From positions 1-10,416 of the forward strand of contig CAMDGP010000055.1 in NCBI GenBank assembly GCA_945897765.1: a DNA stretch of 10,416 bases, in the 5' to 3' direction. The DNA is from Chitinophaga pinensis (lineage in GTDB: Bacteria; Bacteroidota; Bacteroidia; Flavobacteriales_D; Crocinitomicaceae). This document shows positions 5,918 to 10,416 of the stretch, piece after piece (within the stretch, counting starts at the first letter, position 1; every line of letters starts with the position of its first letter). The notes under the pieces are model-generated. The model worked only from the letters and a program-made list of their open reading frames with translations. It ran no database searches and had not been told where the DNA came from. The translations under genes were made by a program, and so were the position numbers.

Positions 5918-7108
5918 AGTGTGGATAGCTCTGAATTTGAATCCGTATTCCAAAACGAAAACCTATTGAAGCAAAAGCTTCACGATGGAAAATACTTCTC
6001 TATTGAAAAAGTGAAGTTTAATCATCGGTGGGAAATTAAAAAATCCATTCAAGAAAAAGAAAAAGCCAATCCTGTTTGCATTGAATCGTTAAAAAGGGAA
6101 TTTGAAATAGGAAGTCAGTTACAACATCCTTTTATTTGTTCCTATTATAAACTTTCAACTGACGATTGCTCCATTCATCGGGAATACATCGACGGCCTGA
6201 CATGGAACGACTATTTTGACACTTATCCTGACGAGCTTTCAATAGTTGAAAAATACATTCTTCAATTGATAGATGCTATACATTATATGCATTCAAAAGG
6301 TGTTTTTCACATGGATCTAAAACCAGAAAATATCCTCATTAATCAAGAAATTAGAACCATTAAAATCATTGATTTTGGGCATGCATTGTACCAAAATGAT
6401 ACGTTATGGAGAGGTGGAGTTAAATCAAAAGCGAAAACTGAAAATTTAATTAGTGCCGAACAAGATTGGAATGCATTCTTTTCAATTATTCAGTCAAATA
6501 CAACTAAGTTTTCAAGAATCTGCGACAAAAAAATACAAAAAGCCTACAATTTATTTATCAAACGTGAGAATCGACTTGATTTTCAGCAAACAAAAGCCAT
6601 TTTTGAAAACGCATCAACAATTGGGGTGAACAAGAAGTTAGTTCTATTGACTAGCTCCATTTTATGCTTTTTTTTAATTTTCATGCAATTAAATCGACCT
6701 GATAAAAAAGAAGTCGTAAAAAATTCGCAACAGAAAGGAACTCTAAAATTTACTGTTCAAAAGCAAAATCAATTGCCAACAGTAATGGAATCAGACGTAA
6801 ACCAAAAGATAATTTATGATTTGCCAAAAAATAATATAAACAGAATTATCTCGATAGAAGATTCGTTATTTTTTGTGAGTAAAGGAAGTTTATTTGGGCC
6901 AGACTTAGAAAAAAAAATAGGAACTACCAGTAATAAAATTCAAAAAAACATTCTATTTCAAAATCTAATGGATGAATACGAATTGAATTTCTATAGTTAT
7001 ATTCAGAACAGCCCTTTAGATTCTTTGCAAAGAATTAAAGCTAAAGAAATTTACAACTTCAACTTAAGTAAATCATTTAATAATTATGTTCATTTGATTA
7101 ATCCTTAA
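5915..7108 (+). CDS. Membrane-anchored Ser/Thr protein kinase homologue, divergent
   Basis: The longest frame is 397 residues from TTG 5915; GTG 5921 and TTG 5966 are other in-frame starts. The kinase domain covers residues about 17-230. A Lys at 42 or 43 fits the ATP-binding position, E62 fits the helix C Glu, HMDLKPEN (132-139) is the catalytic loop with D134 and N139, and IIDFG (151-155) is the metal-binding motif. D184 in EQDWNAF fits the helix F Asp. The glycine-rich loop is poor (only HDGKYFS), the HRD Arg is Met, and the activation segment is short with no recognisable APE, so activity is plausible but unproven. One membrane helix (about 241-259) follows. About 138 residues then lie probably outside the cytoplasm, with no recognised domain. 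It may sense an envelope signal and phosphorylate a cytoplasmic partner; substrates are unknown. Confidence -1.
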   Translation: MSVDSSEFESVFQNENLLKQKLHDGKYFSIEKVKFNHRWEIKKSIQEKEKANPVCIESLKREFEIGSQLQHPFICSYYKLSTDDCSIHREYIDGLTWNDYFDTYPDELSIVEKYILQLIDAIHYMHSKGVFHMDLKPENILINQEIRTIKIIDFGHALYQNDTLWRGGVKSKAKTENLISAEQDWNAFFSIIQSNTTKFSRICDKKIQKAYNLFIKRENRLDFQQTKAIFENASTIGVNKKLVLLTSSILCFFLIFMQLNRPDKKEVVKNSQQKGTLKFTVQKQNQLPTVMESDVNQKIIYDLPKNNINRIISIEDSLFFVSKGSLFGPDLEKKIGTTSNKIQKNILFQNLMDEYELNFYSYIQNSPLDSLQRIKAKEIYNFNLSKSFNNYVHLINP

Positions 7109-7127
7109 CGTATGGCTGCATTCTCAG

Positions 7128-7147
7128 TGAAAAATCTTTTCAAATTT
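7128..7147 (+). terminator. Possible weak AT-rich terminator of the kinase gene
   Basis: TGAAAA and TTTTCA form a perfect 6-bp stem with a 3-base loop, followed by AATTTTTT. It lies about 20 bp after the kinase stop and overlaps the rsmA stop codon on the other strand. The stem is AT-rich and weak, so this is tentative. Confidence -1.
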
Positions 7148-7964
7148 TTTCTGGTTGAAATCCTGCAACGATATTTGTCAACTCGATGAAATCATCCACA
7201 GATAATTGTTCCGGTCGTTCAGTCATGAATTTTTCAGGAAGTTTGTTCGAATGCAATAACTGCTTGATAGAGTTCGTCAATGTTTTTCGACGTTGATTGA
7301 AGGACATTTTTACCACTTGAAAAAATAACTTTTCGTCACAATCCAATTTTTCTCGATCGTTTCTTGTGCAACGAATCACACCCGATTTTACTTTTGGTGG
7401 CGGAATGAAAACGTGTTCGTCAACTGTGAAACAATAATGAATGTCGTAATAGGCTTGCAAGAAAACACTCAATATTCCATAATCTTTTGTTCCAGGTTTT
7501 TCTGCCAAACGCACCGCTACTTCTTTTTGAAACATTCCCATAATTTCAGGGATTTGATTGCGGTATTCCAAGCATTTAAAAAGAATCTGCGAAGAAATAT
7601 TGTAAGGGAAATTTCCAACCACACAAAACGGTTCGCTTCCCATAATTGGTTCCATTTTGATTCTTAAAAAATCCCCGTAAAAAATATGATCAGCATGTTC
7701 AGGATATTTCACTTTCAAATAATCGATGGATTCTTGATCGACGTCCAAAAATTTTAAGTTCAAACCTTCTCTTGCGATTAAAAATTCAGAAAGCGCACCC
7801 ATTCCAGGACCAATTTCCAAAACGTTCATGCATTCTCTATGATTCGTAAGTTGATCAGCTATTTTCTGGCAAGTAGGTTTATCCTTTAAAAAATGTTGAC
7901 CGAGGTGTTTTTTAGGGCGAACAAAATCGCTCTTGGTGTTATTCGTTTTATTTGAATTCTTCAA
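7140..7964 (-). CDS. rsmA: 16S rRNA (adenine1518/1519-N6)-dimethyltransferase RsmA/KsgA
   Basis: This enzyme uses S-adenosylmethionine to dimethylate two adjacent adenines in the 3'-terminal hairpin of 16S rRNA during late small-subunit assembly. The 274-residue length is normal for the family. Visible motifs are the N-terminal KKHLGQHFL (about 18-26), SAM-binding LEIGPGMG (49-56), FLDVD (72-76), GDFL (97-100) and catalytic NFPYNIS (118-124; NLPY in many relatives). A C-terminal helical region contains SFNQRRKTL. Translation appears to begin at TTG 7964-7962, 17 bases inside the preceding DUF4286 gene. No in-frame ATG occurs before the LGQHF region, so the TTG start and translational coupling are likely. 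The gene converges on the kinase gene with 31 bp between them. The identification is firm. Confidence -1.
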   Translation of the reverse strand: MKNSNKTNNTKSDFVRPKKHLGQHFLKDKPTCQKIADQLTNHRECMNVLEIGPGMGALSEFLIAREGLNLKFLDVDQESIDYLKVKYPEHADHIFYGDFLRIKMEPIMGSEPFCVVGNFPYNISSQILFKCLEYRNQIPEIMGMFQKEVAVRLAEKPGTKDYGILSVFLQAYYDIHYCFTVDEHVFIPPPKVKSGVIRCTRNDREKLDCDEKLFFQVVKMSFNQRRKTLTNSIKQLLHSNKLPEKFMTERPEQLSVDDFIELTNIVAGFQPEKI

Positions 7965-8259
7965 TGACGTTCAATAAAGTTCTGAAAGCTGCGAAACGAC
8001 CATCGTAACGCTGTGAATGATCTTTTTGTAAGCGTGGAGCGTGTTTGCTGTTGTATTCATCCATCAATTCTTGCGACGGACAAATATACATTACAGAATA
8101 GCTAATGCCGTTTTCTTGTTCCACTAAAATTTGCGAAAGACGACTTTCAACAAAGCAATTTGTTGCCATCACTTCTGGAATGTGCACTTTTCGCATCCAA
8201 TCCAACCAATCTTCTGCCACTGTTGGTTCAATGCTAACTGTTACGCTGTATAAAATCAT
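7948..8259 (-). CDS. DUF4286 family protein
   Basis: This 103-residue cytoplasmic protein matches the DUF4286 family found across Bacteroidota: YSVTVSIEPTVAEDWLDWM, then HIPEVMATNCF, then SYSVMYICPS and HAPRLQ, ending RFAAFRTLLNVI. The pattern resembles a small ferredoxin-like (dimeric alpha/beta barrel) fold; that is inference. Its biochemical role is not known to me. It overlaps the start of rsmA by 17 bases, so the two are co-transcribed and probably translationally coupled. The near-consensus box TAACTTTA (8271-8264, minus strand) lies only a few bases before the ATG and would give an almost leaderless transcript. Confidence -1.
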   Translation of the reverse strand: MILYSVTVSIEPTVAEDWLDWMRKVHIPEVMATNCFVESRLSQILVEQENGISYSVMYICPSQELMDEYNSKHAPRLQKDHSQRYDGRFAAFRTLLNVIEEFK

Positions 8260-8309
8260 GGCGTAAAGTTAATGTTTTTCCCTCGTGGGATTTTGAAAAA
8301 AAATCGATC

Positions 8310-9848
8310 TTAGTTGCGTTCAAAAACACCATTCGCATCCATCACTTCAACAACCTCTCCTCTTTTGCCAATAAATAGAACTTTGTTTTTTCCCGCTTGA
8401 GGCGATTTTAACACATAAAATTCTTGAAGGGCACTTTCGAAATTGAAGTCAATTGTTCCAAAATGATGTTCCAAAAGCTTAAAAGATTTTAGTTCTTTAG
8501 CTGTGATTTTTCCAAAGTCAAAACCTGGTAGCATTAAAAAATGATCTTCTTTTGCTACTTTCGTTTGGATTGTTGTTTGAGGTGAAAGCACAAAAGAATA
8601 TGTTTGTCCGCCCGATTTTTCTTCCCAGCAAATAATCATCATTGCATAATCTGACTCATTTTTAAATTCAAAACTATCCCCATTTTTCTTAGAAGTCAAA
8701 GATTTAGTGTTTTTTAAAGTAAACTGTTTTAAATCAGCAACTTTCGTTTTGATAATTGTGTCGAATATAGCTGCATAATGTAAATCTCTATCCGTTTCAA
8801 GATCGATGAATAATTGTTCTGCTATTTTATTTTTGAAGGCTTGTCGAATAAGAACCGTCATTCCAGAGCCGTAATAATCTGGATTACTTACTAATTTGGG
8901 AATTGAATCCATTGAACGAATAACAGAATCAATTTCTTTTCTTTCCTTCACAGAAAAATACTTCAGAGCTGACCCTTCGTAAATCAATTCCGGTTTCATA
9001 GAGAAATCATATTTGAAAACAAAAATTAAGAAAGTAACAATTAAAGCAGCGAGTAAATAGAAACCATAAACGCGTTTAAAAACTGTCTTTTTACGATCAA
9101 CAACAGGCTCATTAAAAACATATTCACCTGAAACGATAGCAGACTTTATTTCATCTAAACTATTAATTTGCTGTTCGTTCAACTTCATTTTTTGCAACTG
9201 CAACAAAGTCCAGTTCGCAAGTTTAGCAGAAGAAAAAGGATGTTTAAATAAGTTTAAAATCCGTTCAATAAAATCTATTTTTAATCGATTTGATGAAGGC
9301 GACAAATAAGAATGCAAGGCTAAAACAGAAGGTGAAAGTAAGGTATTGAATTCACTTTCAAACTGCTTTCTATCCAGTTGATTTTCTATTGATTTAAATA
9401 AATTATCCAACTCAATTTTCACTGAGACGTAGCATTTTTGTTCTAAATAGAACCGATGTTCTTTTTCAATTAGCTCAAAATAGGAGAAAATTTTTGTCCA
9501 ATCTTCCAACGTGTTAGATGCGTTATTTCTAAGTAAAAGAACATCAAAAAAAGGAGAAATGTACGATTGAAAATCTTTAAAAAATTGGTGCTTTTCCCAT
9601 TTGAATTTATCAAGAAAAAAGTCGGAAACATTTCCAGAAATTAGAAGTGTTTTGAGGTCATCGTGTTGTTCAATCCAAGCATTGAAAACAGAAGTTTGTT
9701 TGTTTTGAACGGTTAAAAAATCTATTAAATCTTTAGTCTCCCAAAGACTTGAATTTTGTGTTGTTAGTTGCAGAAAGAAAGCGTCGAGATTCTCCAATGG
9801 ATTCACTCCAAATTCACTTTTAATCTGATTTAAAGGAATGTATCGCAC
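8310..9848 (-). CDS. Single-pass membrane protein of unknown function
   Basis: This 512-residue protein is not one I recognise. The N-terminal half (1-250) is mostly helical and charged, with no signal peptide. A basic stretch (DRKKTVFKR, 251-259) precedes one hydrophobic segment (YGFYLLAALIVTFLIFVF, about 261-278), which suggests a cytoplasmic N-terminus and an extracytoplasmic C-terminal half. The C-terminal half is mixed alpha/beta, with no catalytic motif I can name. The start is GTG at 9848-9846: no in-frame ATG lies before an upstream stop, and a perfect -7 box sits at 9890-9883. It is transcribed toward DUF4286-rsmA with a 50-bp gap. Its layout of cytoplasmic domain, one helix and outer domain parallels the nearby kinase, but there is no sequence evidence that they act together. 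Confidence -1.
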   Translation of the reverse strand: MRYIPLNQIKSEFGVNPLENLDAFFLQLTTQNSSLWETKDLIDFLTVQNKQTSVFNAWIEQHDDLKTLLISGNVSDFFLDKFKWEKHQFFKDFQSYISPFFDVLLLRNNASNTLEDWTKIFSYFELIEKEHRFYLEQKCYVSVKIELDNLFKSIENQLDRKQFESEFNTLLSPSVLALHSYLSPSSNRLKIDFIERILNLFKHPFSSAKLANWTLLQLQKMKLNEQQINSLDEIKSAIVSGEYVFNEPVVDRKKTVFKRVYGFYLLAALIVTFLIFVFKYDFSMKPELIYEGSALKYFSVKERKEIDSVIRSMDSIPKLVSNPDYYGSGMTVLIRQAFKNKIAEQLFIDLETDRDLHYAAIFDTIIKTKVADLKQFTLKNTKSLTSKKNGDSFEFKNESDYAMMIICWEEKSGGQTYSFVLSPQTTIQTKVAKEDHFLMLPGFDFGKITAKELKSFKLLEHHFGTIDFNFESALQEFYVLKSPQAGKNKVLFIGKRGEVVEVMDANGVFERN

Positions 9849-9882
9849 CTTAAGAATATGTTAAATAATAGAATAGTGGAAT

Positions 9883-9890
9883 CAAAATTA
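9883..9890 (-). promoter_or_regulatory. -7 promoter box for the 512-residue membrane protein gene
   Basis: On the minus strand this reads TAATTTTG, an exact match to TAnnTTTG. It would start transcription near 9876, about 28 bases before the GTG start. It lies 20 bp from a divergent -7 box at 9911. Confidence -1.
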
Positions 9891-9910
9891 CTGTAAAACT
9901 AATTTTTTCT

Positions 9911-9918
9911 TACATTTG
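9911..9918 (+). promoter_or_regulatory. -7 promoter box for the secreted protein gene at 9941
   Basis: TACATTTG is an exact match to TAnnTTTG. Transcription would start near 9924, about 17 bases before the ATG. The upstream arms of this promoter and its divergent neighbour at 9883 overlap. Confidence -1.
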
Positions 9919-9940
9919 CTTGAACTATTAAAATTATTTT

Positions 9941-10416
9941 ATGAAAAAACTATTACTTTCTTTTGCTGTCACAGTTGTTGCAGCTATGAACGTTCAAGCA
10001 CAATCTTGCGTTCCAAACCCACAGTATGCTGACTCAACATTAGGAGCATGGCCAGATACTATTCAAAATTTTCCTCCAGCAACTCAAAATGTATTCTACT
10101 CTACAGATTTGAATTTTAAAGTTCCTGCTGAGGTTACTGCTTCTTTAGATCCAAGTGGAGCATTCGTTGGTTCTCCAATTGAAGGATTTGTCGTAACTGA
10201 TGTTGTTGGTTTACCAGCAACTTATGATTACGTTTGTAGCCAATCAACTTGTGAATACCCTGGTGGAGCTAACGGTTGTGCAAATGTATTTGGTACTACT
10301 GCAGTACAAGGTGTTTATAATGTAGTAATTAAAATTACTGCAACAGTTACCGTTCCAATTTTGGGTGGTGTTGATCAAGATACAGAGTTTATAGGATACA
10401 AAATCGTTGTTGGTGC
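9941..10416 (+). CDS. Secreted protein of unknown function (3' end outside window)
   Basis: The frame opens at ATG 9941 and is uninterrupted to the window edge: 158 whole codons. Residues 1-21 are a Sec signal peptide (MKKLLLSFAVTVVAAMNVQA, cleavage near QA-Q). The mature start, SCVPNPQYADSTLGAWPDTI, is Cys-, Pro- and aromatic-rich and is of a kind often seen in flavobacterial secreted proteins. Three further cysteines follow in SQSTCEYPGGANGCANVF and its approach, so disulfides are plausible. The rest is beta-rich (NVVIKITATVTVPILGG). The missing C-terminus might carry a type IX secretion sorting domain, but that cannot be seen here. It has its own promoter at 9911. Confidence -1.
   Translation, partial: MKKLLLSFAVTVVAAMNVQAQSCVPNPQYADSTLGAWPDTIQNFPPATQNVFYSTDLNFKVPAEVTASLDPSGAFVGSPIEGFVVTDVVGLPATYDYVCSQSTCEYPGGANGCANVFGTTAVQGVYNVVIKITATVTVPILGGVDQDTEFIGYKIVVG

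Noticed and set aside
7413..7667. Plus-strand open frame of 84 codons
   Set aside because: It is antisense to the conserved middle of rsmA, including the NFPY motif, and is best explained as a shadow.
8274..8296. Terminator between the membrane protein gene and DUF4286
   Set aside because: Only a 4-bp TCCC/GGGA stem with a TCGT loop is present, and on the relevant strand it is followed by A-rich, not T-rich, sequence.
1..10416. tRNA, rRNA or insertion sequence
   Set aside because: No cloverleaf-like segment, rRNA-like conserved stretch or transposase frame was recognised by reading either strand.

Overview
The window looks like chromosomal DNA of a low-GC Bacteroidota, most likely Flavobacteriales and perhaps a Fluviicola/Crocinitomicaceae-like lineage. 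The evidence is: a DUF4286 gene overlapping rsmA/ksgA; perfect TAnnTTTG promoter -7 boxes; AT-rich start regions without clear Shine-Dalgarno sites; lipoproteins and secreted proteins with Bacteroidota-type modules (FISUMP, DUF1566, DUF5011-like, LamG, MORN); and an HTH-like regulator of a type I associate with this phylum. The genus is inference.

Layout. Positions 1-4553 (minus strand) form a cell-envelope cluster. In transcription order it holds a DUF5011/DUF1566 lipoprotein (4553-3711), a small acidic lipoprotein with one DxDxDG calcium-type loop (3699-3055), a decayed copy of the DUF1566 C-terminus (about 3033-2905), and a very large secreted LamG-MORN-FISUMP protein (2894 to beyond position 1, at least 964 residues). 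The decayed copy matches the intact gene end without gaps, and the match continues through the short spacer into the next ATG. The whole gene junction therefore appears to have been duplicated.

Positions 4554-5068 are a 515-bp AT-rich divergent intergenic region. It has a pair of short direct repeats, each followed by a small hairpin, and five phased 9-bp units (core GTTCA, 4975-5019). These units sit directly upstream of a perfect -7 box serving a small HTH-like regulator (5069-5629). A hairpin-rich, locally GC-rich spacer (5630-5914) with two related REP-like modules separates that gene from a compact membrane-anchored Ser/Thr protein kinase homologue (about 5915-7108). A -7 box overlaps the kinase's apparent TTG start, so its true start may lie downstream.

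Positions 7140-9848 (minus strand) hold an unrecognised 512-residue single-pass membrane protein, then DUF4286 overlapping rsmA, the 16S rRNA dimethyltransferase. At 9849-9940 two overlapping divergent promoters serve that membrane protein and a secreted protein that begins at 9941 and runs off the end of the window.

Overall this is one conserved housekeeping pair (DUF4286-rsmA) next to lineage-specific surface and signalling genes. The most unusual signals are the duplicated gene junction, the phased 9-bp array before the regulator, and the divergent kinase with its start/promoter conflict. No RNA gene, CRISPR array or insertion sequence was recognised.
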